From PALSA-607 sp036509315 (GTDB lineage Bacteria > Actinomycetota > Actinomycetes > Acidothermales > Acidothermaceae), in assembly GCA_036509315.1 (NCBI GenBank), contig DATCFU010000177.1, positions 1 through 57,506 of the forward strand: a DNA stretch of 57,506 bases. Direction: 5' to 3'. The notes under the pieces are model-generated. The model saw only the letters and a program-made list of their open reading frames with translations, ran no database searches and was not told the origin of the DNA. Made by a program: the position numbers and the translations under genes. Positions 1 through 8,650 of this stretch are shown here, one piece after another. How positions within the stretch are numbered: position 1 is the stretch's first letter; each line of letters starts with the position of its first letter.

Positions 1-2
1 AC

Positions 3-77
3 CTGCGGCGTACCGATCCGAGCGCAGAGTTGCTCCCCAAGCTCGGTGCGCGGACCCCGGCTCCCGTCGAACCGTAA
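3..77 (+). CDS. 3' end of an unidentified gene (partial)
   Basis: One forward frame is open from the window edge and stops at TAA 75-77. It encodes the last 24 residues of a protein, ending in a Pro/Ala-rich tail (ARTPAPVEP). The stop lies 16 bases before a strong stem-loop, which fits a gene end. A neighbour of pta would often be acetate kinase or phosphoketolase, but the visible tail is too short to decide. Confidence 0.4.
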   Translation: MRRTDPSAELLPKLGARTPAPVEP

Positions 78-93
78 CGGCGACCGCACCGGC

Positions 94-127
94 GATGAGG
101 GCCCCCGCCCACGCGAGGGCCCTCATC
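94..127 (+). terminator. Stem-loop terminator before pta
   Basis: A perfect 11-bp inverted repeat (GATGAGGGCCC / GGGCCCTCATC) encloses a 12-base loop. It lies between the stop of the truncated upstream gene and the start of pta. There is no T-tract, as is common for actinobacterial terminators, so attenuation or mRNA stabilisation is also possible. Confidence 0.6.
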
Positions 128-174
128 TGCGCCCGCTTGCGACGTGTACAACGGAGACCAGGTGAGGAGGGCAG

Positions 175-2271
175 ATGCGTAACGCGCTGTACGTGACATC
201 AATGCAGGCACGGTCCGGCAAGGCTGTCGTTGCGCTCGGCCTCATGGAGCTTCTTACCCGCCAGGTCGAGCGGGTGGCGATCTTTCGTCCGGTGATCGCA
301 TCGGGCTCGGTGCCAGATCCGCTGATCGAATTGCTCCGGGAGCGCTACGAACTCGGGATGGCTTACGAGGACGCCTACGCGTTCACGTACGCCGACGCCG
401 CACGCGTCGAGCGGGACAGCGGCACGCCGCGGTTGATCGCCCAGATCGCCGATCACTTCTCCCGCCTCCGCGACAAGTTCGACTACGTGCTGTGCCTAGG
501 AACCGACTACACCGGACCGACGGCCGCGACTGAGTTGGCTCTCAACGCGGAGCTGGCTGTCAATCTCGCTACCCCGGTGGTGAACGTGGTGTCGGGATAC
601 GGCAAGGACTTCGAATCCCTTTCAATCGCGAGCCGGAGTTCGCAGGAGTTGCTCATCGAGCACGGTTGCGCGCTGGTTGCGACGTTCCTCAACCGTGTCG
701 AGCCGACTGCACTCGAGCAGTTGCGTGCGTCAACGATTGCTGTGACGGGGCGACCGCCGGTCTACCTCCTGCCCGACCTACCCGTCCTGTCGGCGTTGAC
801 GATCGACGAGGTCGTCACGGCACTCGGGGCGACCGTGCTAGCTGGTGCGGGTGCCGCCATGCACCGCGAGGTTGAGGCGTATCTCGCGGGCTCGGGGTAC
901 CTCCAGACGATGTTGCCAAGACTCGTGAACGGAACGTTGCTCGTGGCGTCGGGTGATCGTGCCGATCTTGCGGTAGCCATTGGTGCCGCGGCTCTGAGCC
1001 CAGCCCTGCCGACGCCGTCCGGCATCGTCCTCACTTGTGGGATCAAGCTCGATGCCGCGACGCTCGCGCTGCTCGAGCCATCGGGCGTTCCGGTCGTTGC
1101 GGTCGAGGCAGACACGTATGCGGCGCTGCACACGTTGGAGGCCGTGCGCGGGGAAATCAGGCCCGGTAGTCGCCGGAAGATCGCCGCCGCCCTCGGGCAG
1201 TTCGCGAGCTCGGTCGACACCGACGAGCTCACAGCACGGATCCGACTCACCGGCAGTGAGGTCGTCACCCCGTTGATGTTCTCGGCTAGCTTGCTTGAGC
1301 GAGCCCGCCGCAACAAGCGCTCCATTGTGTTGCCTGAGGCAAGCGACGACCGGATACTGCGCGCGGCTGAGGAACTCGTACACCAGCAAGTCGTGTCACT
1401 GACCTTGCTTGGGGACCCCTCGCTGGTTGCTGGCCGAGTTGAAGTGCTGGGCCTGGACCTGGCGGACACACAAGTGATCGACCCGACGACGTCACCGTTA
1501 CGGCAGGAGTTCGCTGACTTGTATGTGGCCCTGCGTTCTCAGAAGGGCGTCACGGCGGAAGCCGCATGGGATCTGATGGGCGACAGCTCCTACTTCGCCA
1601 CGATGCTCGTGCATACGGGCCGGGTCGACGGCATGGTTTCTGGTGCCGCCCACACGACCGCCGACACCGTCAGACCCGCTCTCGAAATCATCAAGACAGC
1701 GCCCGGTGCGGCACTGGTGTCGAGCGCATTCTTCATGTGCTTGCCGCACAGGGTGCTGGTCTTTGCCGACTGTGCGGTCAATCTGGATCCGGACGCCAGC
1801 CAACTTGCCGACATCGCAGTGCGCACGGCCGAAACGGCTGCCGCGTTCGGTATCGACCCGGTGGTAGCACTTGTCTCCTACTCCACCGGGACTTCGGGAA
1901 CGGGTGTGGGCGTGGAGAAGGTGCGCGCGGCAACCGAACTAGTCGCTACGTTGCGGCCCGACCTACCTCTTGCGGGTCCAGTGCAGTACGACGCGGCAGT
2001 AGATCCCGACGTGGCGGCTTCCAAGCTGCCGGGCAGTGCCGTCGCCGGCCACGCGAACGTGCTCATATTTCCCGATCTCAATACCGGAAATACAACGTAC
2101 AAGGCTGTCCAACGGTCTGCCGGTGCAGCGGCCGTCGGGCCAGTTCTGCAGGGGCTGCGGCATCCGGTCAATGACCTTTCACGCGGCTGTACGGTGGCTG
2201 ACATCGTCAACACCGTCGCGATTACTGCGATTCAGGCGCAGCAGTTGGAGATGGTGCCGGTCACGGCGTGA
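175..2271 (+). CDS. pta: Phosphate acetyltransferase
   Basis: Interconverts acetyl-CoA and acetyl phosphate in the cytoplasm, in the Pta-AckA overflow and ATP-yielding pathway. The 698-residue protein has the long three-part layout: an N-terminal P-loop-like dethiobiotin-synthetase-type domain (about 1-200, starting NALYVTSMQARSGKAVVALG), a central DRTGG-type domain (about 210-330), and a C-terminal PTA/PTB catalytic domain (about 370-690) with SIVLPEASDDRILRAAE, VSGAAHTTADTVRPAL and SYSTGTSGTG. The ATG follows GAGGAGGG at a spacing of about five bases. No ackA is visible inside the window. The gene converges with the response regulator, overlapping it by 11 bp. Acetyl phosphate can donate phosphate to response regulators and acetyl groups to proteins, relevant to the DevR-like and Pat-like genes here (inference). 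Confidence 0.95.
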   Translation: MRNALYVTSMQARSGKAVVALGLMELLTRQVERVAIFRPVIASGSVPDPLIELLRERYELGMAYEDAYAFTYADAARVERDSGTPRLIAQIADHFSRLRDKFDYVLCLGTDYTGPTAATELALNAELAVNLATPVVNVVSGYGKDFESLSIASRSSQELLIEHGCALVATFLNRVEPTALEQLRASTIAVTGRPPVYLLPDLPVLSALTIDEVVTALGATVLAGAGAAMHREVEAYLAGSGYLQTMLPRLVNGTLLVASGDRADLAVAIGAAALSPALPTPSGIVLTCGIKLDAATLALLEPSGVPVVAVEADTYAALHTLEAVRGEIRPGSRRKIAAALGQFASSVDTDELTARIRLTGSEVVTPLMFSASLLERARRNKRSIVLPEASDDRILRAAEELVHQQVVSLTLLGDPSLVAGRVEVLGLDLADTQVIDPTTSPLRQEFADLYVALRSQKGVTAEAAWDLMGDSSYFATMLVHTGRVDGMVSGAAHTTADTVRPALEIIKTAPGAALVSSAFFMCLPHRVLVFADCAVNLDPDASQLADIAVRTAETAAAFGIDPVVALVSYSTGTSGTGVGVEKVRAATELVATLRPDLPLAGPVQYDAAVDPDVAASKLPGSAVAGHANVLIFPDLNTGNTTYKAVQRSAGAAAVGPVLQGLRHPVNDLSRGCTVADIVNTVAITAIQAQQLEMVPVTA

Positions 2272-2935
2272 TGTGCTTGTCCTGCTTGCTTTCGGTGGCA
2301 AGGATCGCAGCCTGAGTGCGTCGTTCGAGGCCGAGTTTTGCGAGCAAGGAGGAGACGTAGTTTTTGACTGTCTTCTCGGCGAGAAACATCCGTTCGCCGA
2401 TCTGTCGGTTGGTCAGGCCCTCGCCGATGAGATCGAGGATCCGATGCTCCTGTCCAGTGAGTGCGGCGAACGGGTCGGCCTTCTCGCGGTCTGCGGCGTC
2501 GTCGCGCAGCCGCTGCATGATGCGGGCGGTCGTTTTTGCGTCAAGCAGTGAGCCGCCTATAGCGACCGTGCGGACGGCGTTTACGAGGTCGCTGCCCTTG
2601 ATCTGCTTGAGAACGTATCCGGCTGCGCCCGCAAGGATTGCGTCGTAGAGCGCGTCGTCGTCGGCGAAGGACGTCAGCATCAGGCAGGCAAGATCGGGCA
2701 GCTTGGAGCGAAGGTCACGGCACACACTGACCCCGTCACCATCAGGCAGCCGGACGTCGAGCACCGCGACCTGAGGGCGAAGTGCGGGTACGCGCGCCAA
2801 GGCCTCGGACGCGGTCGAACCCTCGCCGATCACGACGATGTCGGACTCGGATTCAAGAAGCTCCTTGACCCCGCGCCGCACGACTTCGTGATCGTCGAGC
2901 AGGAACACCGTGATCTGGCCCTCAGTGGTAGACAC
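2261..2935 (-). CDS. DevR/DosR-type LuxR-family response regulator
   Basis: Transcriptional regulator of a two-component pair with the kinase just upstream. The receiver domain (about 8-125) has the acidic pair DD (14-15), phospho-acceptor Asp about 60 in AVLDVRLPDG, and the segment GAAGYVLKQIKGSDL. The LuxR-type HTH (about 150-215) reads EGLTNRQIGERMFLAEKT then VKNYVSSLLAKLGLERRTQA, very close to what I know of mycobacterial DevR/DosR. The start is GTG 2935, with GGAGG six bases upstream, giving 224 aa. The frame is open further upstream, but those starts overlap the kinase and lack a site. The kinase stop is 71 bp upstream, so the two genes are probably co-transcribed. Seven DevR-like boxes elsewhere in the window are the likely targets (inference). 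Confidence 0.93.
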   Translation of the reverse strand: MSTTEGQITVFLLDDHEVVRRGVKELLESESDIVVIGEGSTASEALARVPALRPQVAVLDVRLPDGDGVSVCRDLRSKLPDLACLMLTSFADDDALYDAILAGAAGYVLKQIKGSDLVNAVRTVAIGGSLLDAKTTARIMQRLRDDAADREKADPFAALTGQEHRILDLIGEGLTNRQIGERMFLAEKTVKNYVSSLLAKLGLERRTQAAILATESKQDKHITP

Positions 2936-3005
2936 CAGGCCTCCATCCGTTTCCGCGCCCGTCGGGGAGACGGCGCTAAGAACCACCGTATCCGGGTCGA
3001 CCGTC

Positions 3006-4637
3006 TCAGGCGTCGCCGACGGGCACCCGCCACACAAGTTCGGCACCACCCTCTGCAACGGAATGGGCGACGAACGTCCCGCCGAGGCTCCTCGCTCGCG
3101 CCCCGAGGTTGGCCAGGCCGCTGCGACGCCCGTCTTCAGGGATTCCGACTCCGTCGTCAATGACGGTCAAGTTCACCCACTCCTCGCCCACGACGACGGA
3201 AACGTCGGCGCGAGTGGCCTTTGCGTGCCGCGCGATGTTGGATAACGCTTCGCGCAACACCGGCAGCAGGTTGTCGGCGACCTCCTTCGAGACGCGGGTA
3301 TCGACGAGACCCTCGAGGCGTAATGTGGGCGTGAAGCCGACCGCGGGCGCGAGTTCCTCGATGAGCTCGACGATGCGGGCGCGCAGGCTGCTGGAGCGCG
3401 ATCGGTCAGCCCGTTGCAGTGCGTAGATGGTCGAGCGGATCTCCTTAATGGTCTTGTCGAGATCGCTGACGGCACCCTGGACGCGCTCCGAGGCTTCCGG
3501 ACTGGTCATGTAGCGCATCGAGCTCTCCAACTGCATACCCGTCGCGAACAGCCGTTGGATGACCGTGTCGTGGAGGTCGCGCGCGATCCGATCGCGGTCG
3601 CGGAAGAGGCTCAGATGCTCGGTTTCGCGCCGTTGGCGGGCCAACTCGAGACCAAGGGCGGCCTGATCGGCGAAGGCCTCGAGCATGGCCTGGTGCGCGT
3701 CTCGGAAGTGGCGGCCGCCGATGAGATTGCCCACCCAGAGAACGCCATGCCGGGCATCTCCTGCGAGGAGCGGCACGATGATCACTGGTCCGAAATCATC
3801 GAGCGCCTCAGAGTTGCTCGGCCAGTGCGGGCTGTTGTGGATGTCGTCGATCGCGACCGTAGTGCCGCCGCGAAAGGCATCGCCGATCAGAGAGGCTGCC
3901 GGGTCGATGCGCTTGCCAATGACGTGTGCCGCCGCGCCGCCATCGGCAACCTCGATCACCAGGCTGTCTCCGAGGGGTAGCACGATCGCTGCAAAGTCGG
4001 CCTCGGCGAGGTCTCTGGCACGCGCAGCGACTAGCTGCAGCACCTCGTCCGGCTCGGTACCTGAGAGCAGGGCTGTCGTCACCTCAGCTGAGGCTTGCAA
4101 CCACCGTTCCCGATGTCGGACGTCCTCGTACAGCCTGGCGTTCTCGATCGCGACCCCCGCCGCGGCCGCTAAGGCAAGGACGATGCTCTGGTCCTCGTCG
4201 TTGAAGTCGACACCTCCCACCTTTTCGGTGAGGTAGAGGTTTCCGAACACCACATCTCGCACCCGGATCGGGACGCCGAGGAAGCTTCTCATCGGCGGGT
4301 GGTGAGCCGGGAAGCCGAAGGCGGCCGGGTGTTGGTTGAGGTCGTGTAACCGAAGTGCCCGCGGATCGTCGATCAACACTCCGAGAATGCCGTCGCCGTG
4401 TGGCAGCGGACCGATTTGAGCTGCGGTCGCCGCATCGATGCCAACGGTCAGGAACTGCGAGAGCCGTCGCATGTCGTCGATGACACCGAGCGCGCCGTAC
4501 CGTGCATCGACCAGTCGGACGGCCGCCTCGACGATGCGATGCAGCACCGTTTGCAGGTCAAGGCCGGCACCGATTGCGAGGACGGCGTCGAGCAGGTCCG
4601 GTTGGCTATTCGGTGCGTCCGCCGTCGAGCTGACCAT
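3006..4637 (-). CDS. DevS/DosT-type GAF-GAF sensor histidine kinase
   Basis: Cytoplasmic sensor kinase, probably phosphorylating the DevR-like regulator downstream. The 543 residues contain GAF1 (about 20-165), GAF2 (about 190-330), a HisKA_3 dimerisation domain with phospho-acceptor His about 356 in RDRIARDLHDTVIQRLF, and a HATPase domain (about 450-540) with LREALSNIARHAKA and DDGVGIPEDGRRSGLANLGA. GAF1 contains AHHPPMRSFLGVPIRVRD. In Mycobacterium DevS the equivalent histidine, as I recall it, is the haem ligand, so O2/NO/CO or redox sensing is plausible; the candidate here is about His113. No membrane segment is seen. The start is uncertain: ATG 4637 or GTG 4652, neither with a strong ribosome site. 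The gap to the zinc-finger gene is 35 bp. Confidence 0.9.
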   Translation of the reverse strand: MVSSTADAPNSQPDLLDAVLAIGAGLDLQTVLHRIVEAAVRLVDARYGALGVIDDMRRLSQFLTVGIDAATAAQIGPLPHGDGILGVLIDDPRALRLHDLNQHPAAFGFPAHHPPMRSFLGVPIRVRDVVFGNLYLTEKVGGVDFNDEDQSIVLALAAAAGVAIENARLYEDVRHRERWLQASAEVTTALLSGTEPDEVLQLVAARARDLAEADFAAIVLPLGDSLVIEVADGGAAAHVIGKRIDPAASLIGDAFRGGTTVAIDDIHNSPHWPSNSEALDDFGPVIIVPLLAGDARHGVLWVGNLIGGRHFRDAHQAMLEAFADQAALGLELARQRRETEHLSLFRDRDRIARDLHDTVIQRLFATGMQLESSMRYMTSPEASERVQGAVSDLDKTIKEIRSTIYALQRADRSRSSSLRARIVELIEELAPAVGFTPTLRLEGLVDTRVSKEVADNLLPVLREALSNIARHAKATRADVSVVVGEEWVNLTVIDDGVGIPEDGRRSGLANLGARARSLGGTFVAHSVAEGGAELVWRVPVGDA

Positions 4638-4672
4638 GTCGCCGTCTTTCACCGGGCCGTCTTGCACAGGAT

Positions 4673-4990
4673 TTACGCCGGCAACAGGAATAGTGAATCC
4701 GGGTAGCACCAGGCCCACTCTTCGTGCGGTTCGATCGAGCGCACGATCGGGTGTGACGAGGCGTGGAAATGGGCTGTCGCGTGCTTGCGGGGTGAGTCGT
4801 CGCAACAGGCGACCTTGCCGCATTGCAGGCACTCGCGCAGATGCACCCAGTGGCTGCCCTCGCGCAGGCAATCCTCGCAACCCTCGGTGCTTGATGGCGT
4901 CACGTCGGCGATGGTCGACAAGTGTGAGCAGGTCGCCGTCGTGGGGTTGCCGTCGGCGTCTCCGGCCACGGCGTAAATAGGAGCGGTCAT
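4673..4990 (-). CDS. UBP-type zinc-finger protein
   Basis: A 105-residue protein matching the ZnF-UBP fold seen as short stand-alone actinobacterial proteins. Zinc-ligand candidates are regularly placed: CSHL near the N-terminus, CEDCLREGSHWVHLRECLQC, then VACCDDS with KHATAHFHASSHP. It ends in EWAWCYPDSLFLL, typical of this group. In eukaryotes the domain binds free ubiquitin C-termini; the bacterial role is unknown. The ATG is at 4990. It is first in the minus-strand cluster with the DevS- and DevR-type genes, so it may be co-regulated with them (inference). Confidence 0.8.
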   Translation of the reverse strand: MTAPIYAVAGDADGNPTTATCSHLSTIADVTPSSTEGCEDCLREGSHWVHLRECLQCGKVACCDDSPRKHATAHFHASSHPIVRSIEPHEEWAWCYPDSLFLLPA

Positions 4991-5072
4991 GCGTCTAGCG
5001 TAGTTGCCTGAGGCGTCGTTGCCCGCCCCTGCGGGCGGCAGGTACAGTCGGCCCACCGCTGAGAGGATTCCT

Positions 5073-6698
5073 GTGCTGGTCGCCGACCGCGAGTATGTGG
5101 CCGCTGACGGCACAGCCGATATCGATCGCGCCGTGCAGAAGGCCCTGGCCCGCGCCTCGGGTCGGCCCGGCAAGCACGCAGGATTTGTTGCCGAGCCGGC
5201 GTCCACAGTTCGCCGCACGTGGCTCGACACCTTCGACTGGCGACTACACCGCGCCGGGTTCGTCCTGCAGCGCGTCGAGCGATCGAGGGCGACACCGACC
5301 CTGCGGCTGTCGCTGGCCACTGGCGACGACGTGCTCGCGGTAACCGCAACACCGGCTCCGGCGTCTGCTCGGGTCGCGTATCCGCTCGACACGGTCGTGC
5401 CGCCAGGCCCAATGCGAAGCCTTCTCGAGCCGGTCGTCGAGATGCGCGCGCTCCAACCCGTAGCAACTCAGCGTTTTGTCGTCCGCAGTTATCGGGTTCG
5501 CAACGATGACGAGAAGACTGTCGCCCGGGTCGTGATCGAACACCCCGTCGGCGATGGGCCTGGCAAGGCGAACACGGGCTCGCGAGTAAGCGTCGTCGCA
5601 TCGCGCGGTTACTCCGACGAGGCGGCAGCCACCGCTGCGATCATCGCGAAATTGCCTGGCCTCACGCCGTCCCGTCAGTCAATGCTTGCGCAGGCACTTT
5701 CCACGACCGGTCGCAGCGCAGGCAACTACTCGAGCAAGCTCGACATCGCCCTAAGTCGCGGGATGCCGACCGAATACGCGGTACGCCGGATCATGGGTGC
5801 GCTTCTCGACGCCGCACAACGCAACGTGCCTGGCGTCGTTGCCGGTACTGACACCGAGTTCTTGCACGATCTACGGGTGGCAGTGCGGCGGGCACGTTCG
5901 ACGCTCAAGGTGACCGGAGATGCGCTGCCCACCGAGCAGGCCGACGCGGCGAGCGTTGCGTTGAAGTGGCTGGGCGATCTGACGACGCCCGCACGTGATC
6001 TCGATGTCTACCTGCTCGGTCTCGACGCGCTGGCCGCCGAGGTCACAGCGCCGGGCTGGAGTGTGTCGCAGCTAGGACCGTTCCGAGAGTTCCTTGTCGC
6101 AGCGCAGGCATCAGAGCAGGCGGTGCTGGTGCGATCGTTGCGTTCCGTTCGCGCGAAGCGGGCGTTCGCCGCGTGGGCCGCAGTCTCGACCGGCACCGAA
6201 CCGCCCGCCGAACCCGGCACTGCCGACCCGCTGCCTTCGCGGGTCGAGACGATGGCGAAGTCTGCAGTCAACCGGGCGTTCAGGCGCGCGATCAAAGCAG
6301 GTGCTGCGATTACCGCAGACTCACCGCCGAGCGATCTGCACGACCTGCGCAAGCGTTGCAAAGAACTGCGGTATTCGCTGGAGATTTTCGGGTCGCTGCA
6401 CAACGCAGTCGCGCAACGTGCGCTGACCGACGACCTGAAGAAGCTGCAGGACTGTCTCGGTGAGTTCCAAGACACCGAAGTGCAGCAGCACGCGATCCGC
6501 ACCTTCGCGACGCAAATGCTTGCGACGAACTCATCCGACGCACCGACAGTCGAGGCCGTGATGGCGATGGGTCGCCTCGCCGACCGACTGGGGGAGCGCC
6601 AGGTCGTCGCACGTGGCACCTTCGCGACGCTGTTCGAGCGCTTCGCCGGACCGCAGCCGCGGGCGCACCTGGCCGCACTCTATGAGCGTGTCTCGTGA
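5073..6698 (+). CDS. CYTH and CHAD domain protein
   Basis: Predicted polyphosphate-associated protein of 541 aa. The N-terminal CYTH domain (about 1-200) belongs to the superfamily that hydrolyses or binds triphosphates. Its usual ExExK signature is weak here (VLVADREYVAAD), so catalysis is uncertain. The C-terminal CHAD domain (about 240-530) has the conserved basic helices EFLHDLRVAVRRARSTLK and DLHDLRKRCKELRYSLEIFG, which in known CHAD proteins bind polyphosphate. GTG 5073 is preferred because GAGAGG lies six bases upstream; TTG 5004 is also in frame. The stop overlaps the ParA-like start in GTGA, indicating translational coupling. Confidence 0.88.
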   Translation: MLVADREYVAADGTADIDRAVQKALARASGRPGKHAGFVAEPASTVRRTWLDTFDWRLHRAGFVLQRVERSRATPTLRLSLATGDDVLAVTATPAPASARVAYPLDTVVPPGPMRSLLEPVVEMRALQPVATQRFVVRSYRVRNDDEKTVARVVIEHPVGDGPGKANTGSRVSVVASRGYSDEAAATAAIIAKLPGLTPSRQSMLAQALSTTGRSAGNYSSKLDIALSRGMPTEYAVRRIMGALLDAAQRNVPGVVAGTDTEFLHDLRVAVRRARSTLKVTGDALPTEQADAASVALKWLGDLTTPARDLDVYLLGLDALAAEVTAPGWSVSQLGPFREFLVAAQASEQAVLVRSLRSVRAKRAFAAWAAVSTGTEPPAEPGTADPLPSRVETMAKSAVNRAFRRAIKAGAAITADSPPSDLHDLRKRCKELRYSLEIFGSLHNAVAQRALTDDLKKLQDCLGEFQDTEVQQHAIRTFATQMLATNSSDAPTVEAVMAMGRLADRLGERQVVARGTFATLFERFAGPQPRAHLAALYERVS

Positions 6699-7441
6699 AA
6701 GTGTTCGCGACGTACAACATCAAGGGCGGCGTCGGCAAGACCTCCGCGGCCGTGAACCTCGCCTACCTGGCCGCGAATGAGGGACAGCGAACCCTGCTGT
6801 GGGACCTCGACCCCCAAGGGGCGGCGACTTATCTTTTCCGCATCAAGTCCGGTGTGTCAGGTGGGGCCAAGGCATTGGTCCGGGGTCGCACCGGCATGGA
6901 TGTCCCGGTGAAAGCGACCGACTACGACAATCTCGATCTGCTCCCTGCTGACTTCTCCTACCGCAACATGGATCTCGCGCTGGATCACGCCAAGAGCCCG
7001 ACGCGGCGATTCGCCGAGCTACTCGCGACGGTCGCGGCCGACTACGACGTCGTGTTCCTCGATTGCCCGCCTAGCGTTTCGCTGGTGTCGGAGAGCGTCC
7101 TGCGCGCGACGGATGCCCTGCTGGTGCCCTTGATCCCGACCACGCTCGCCGTCAGGACCTACGACCAGCTCATCGACTTCGTGGCAAAAGCGAAGGCGCC
7201 GCGACCCGCCGTCCTGGCGTTCTTCTCGATGGTCGACCGGCGCAAGAAGCTGCACCGAGAGTCGATGGCCGCCCTTCGTGACGGCCGCCCCGGAATCGCC
7301 GACGCCGCGATCCCCGCTGCTGCGGTCGTGGAGAACATGGGGCCAAAGCGCGAGCCGGTCAACGTCTTCGCGCCGTCCAGCGAGGCCGGACGTGCGTACG
7401 TAGCTCTTTGGCTGGAGGCTCGTGAGGTCCGCCGACGTTAG
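6695..7441 (+). CDS. ParA/MinD-family ATPase
   Basis: A 248-residue deviant Walker-A ATPase. The P-loop is NIKGGVGKTSAAVNLA near the N-terminus, the Walker A' region is WDLDPQGAAT, and Walker B is VVFLDCPPSVSLVSE. These proteins form nucleotide-dependent dimers on the nucleoid or membrane and position cargo such as plasmids, chemoreceptors, carboxysomes or granules. There is no neighbouring centromere-like array or typical parB, and the gene overlaps the CHAD gene by 4 bp. This points to positioning of something tied to the CHAD protein rather than to chromosome segregation (inference). Confidence 0.88.
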   Translation: MKVFATYNIKGGVGKTSAAVNLAYLAANEGQRTLLWDLDPQGAATYLFRIKSGVSGGAKALVRGRTGMDVPVKATDYDNLDLLPADFSYRNMDLALDHAKSPTRRFAELLATVAADYDVVFLDCPPSVSLVSESVLRATDALLVPLIPTTLAVRTYDQLIDFVAKAKAPRPAVLAFFSMVDRRKKLHRESMAALRDGRPGIADAAIPAAAVVENMGPKREPVNVFAPSSEAGRAYVALWLEAREVRRR

Positions 7442-7491
7442 GGCAGAATGTCGGACGTCGATTGGCTCGCCTCACGACCGAGGGAAACCCG

Positions 7492-8103
7492 ATGGCGCAA
7501 GTGATATGGGAGAACGCCCCGGACGCCCATGACTATCCCGCTGCGGACAGCTATCTGTCGCTGCTGGTCGGTGATAGCCGGCTTCGGGCGTCGATAATCG
7601 CACGGCTACAAGCGGCGCCAGTCGCGCATTACAAGGCCAAGGATTTGTTGCGTGCGTCGACGGAGCCGCTGCTGACGGTCGACAATCCGCACGTGGCGTC
7701 TGATCTGCGAAAGATCCGGAAGGGCCGCGCGCTATCACCGGTCCTGTTGGTGCGTGGCGACCTCTTGCGCGGCTTTCCGTTGCAGATCGCGGATGGCTAT
7801 CACCGAGTCTGCGCGAGCTTTTGGGTCAACGAGAACACCGACATCCCGTGCCGGCTGATCGACTTGTCTGGCACCGCGATAGCCAGCAGCGCTCCAGTCA
7901 AGAGGGTGGTAGCCGCAAAGAAGACCGCGCCCGCAAACAAGGCTGCGCCAGCAAAGAAGGCGGAGGCTAAGAAGACCGCGCCAGCGAAGAAGGCTGCGCC
8001 CAAGAAGGTCGCCAAGAAGATCCTGGCCACGAAGGCGCCCTCTGCAGCCGTCGCGCCGCCGGCACCAGAAGCCGGCGCGCAGCCCGTCAGCCCTTCCGCG
8101 TGA
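7492..8103 (+). CDS. ParB-like fold protein with Lys/Ala-rich C-terminal tail
   Basis: A 203-residue protein. The first about 130 residues resemble the ParB/sulfiredoxin-like nuclease fold, with RKGRALSPVLLVRGDLL followed by LQIADGYHRVCASFWVNE. From about residue 140 to 185 the sequence becomes a repeated basic tail of AKKTAPAKKA-type units, like histone-H1-like proteins and the PAKKA tail of PhaM. It is likely intrinsically disordered and able to bind DNA or polyanions. ATG 7492 is chosen because GAGGG precedes it by seven bases; an upstream TTG is less likely. It lies 50 bp behind the ParA-like gene, so a ParA/partner arrangement is plausible. No catalytic function can be assigned. Confidence 0.72.
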   Translation: MAQVIWENAPDAHDYPAADSYLSLLVGDSRLRASIIARLQAAPVAHYKAKDLLRASTEPLLTVDNPHVASDLRKIRKGRALSPVLLVRGDLLRGFPLQIADGYHRVCASFWVNENTDIPCRLIDLSGTAIASSAPVKRVVAAKKTAPANKAAPAKKAEAKKTAPAKKAAPKKVAKKILATKAPSAAVAPPAPEAGAQPVSPSA

Positions 8104-8125
8104 CCCACTACCCCGAGGAGTCGTC

Positions 8126-8554
8126 ATGAGCGTTGATTCAGAAGTAGCCCGTCCGCTGATCGTTGTCGGCGTGGATGGATCCGATGAAAGCGTGAAGGCC
8201 ACTGCGTGGGCGGCCGAGCAGGCTCGGGCAACCGGCGGCACCCTTGAGTTGCTCATCGTCTGGGCGCGGCCGATGTCTTACGGGCTGCCGCTTGTTGTGG
8301 GTGGCTACAACCCCGAGAACGAGGCGCAGGCCGTCGTCGAGAAAGCCGCCAGCGGCATCGATCTGCCCGCCGAACGGCTCCGCACGCACGTTGTAAACGC
8401 CGCCCCGGCGCTCGCGCTGGTCGAGCGCTCGAGGAGCGCGGATCTGCTAGTCGTCGGATCCCGCGGGCACGGCGGATTTGCTGAGCTACTGCTGGGTTCG
8501 GTCAGCGATCACTGCGTCCACCACGCGAGTTGCACCGTCGTCGTCGTCCGATAG
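8126..8554 (+). CDS. Universal stress protein, single domain
   Basis: A single-domain UspA-family protein of 142 aa. It has the N-terminal strand LIVVGVDGSDESVKATAWA and the ATP-binding motif VVGSRGHGGFAELLLGSVS near the C-terminus (G-2X-G-9X-G-S pattern). Such ATP-binding USPs act in stress and dormancy. It is 22 bp behind the ParB-like gene, with GAGGAG before the ATG, so it may be in that operon. It closely resembles the 141-aa USP encoded at 25517-25942, suggesting paralogy. I see no DevR-like box directly upstream. Confidence 0.92.
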   Translation: MSVDSEVARPLIVVGVDGSDESVKATAWAAEQARATGGTLELLIVWARPMSYGLPLVVGGYNPENEAQAVVEKAASGIDLPAERLRTHVVNAAPALALVERSRSADLLVVGSRGHGGFAELLLGSVSDHCVHHASCTVVVVR

Positions 8555-8650
8555 TCATGCCTTCACCGGCGTCCGATAGTCCTCACATTCGCCTCTCGCG
8601 GGCCGATGCGGAGGGGACGAGTTCTGTCTTGGGCGCCCAGGAGGCTACGA

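Noticed and set aside
762..1469. Minus-strand ORF of 235 codons inside pta
   Set aside because: High-GC shadow frame opposite a well-conserved gene, Ser/Ala/Arg-rich, without start signals.
7492..8103. True chromosomal ParB
   Set aside because: It lacks the central HTH and arginine-patch GERRxRA motif of chromosomal ParB; only a ParB-like fold fragment and a basic tail are visible.
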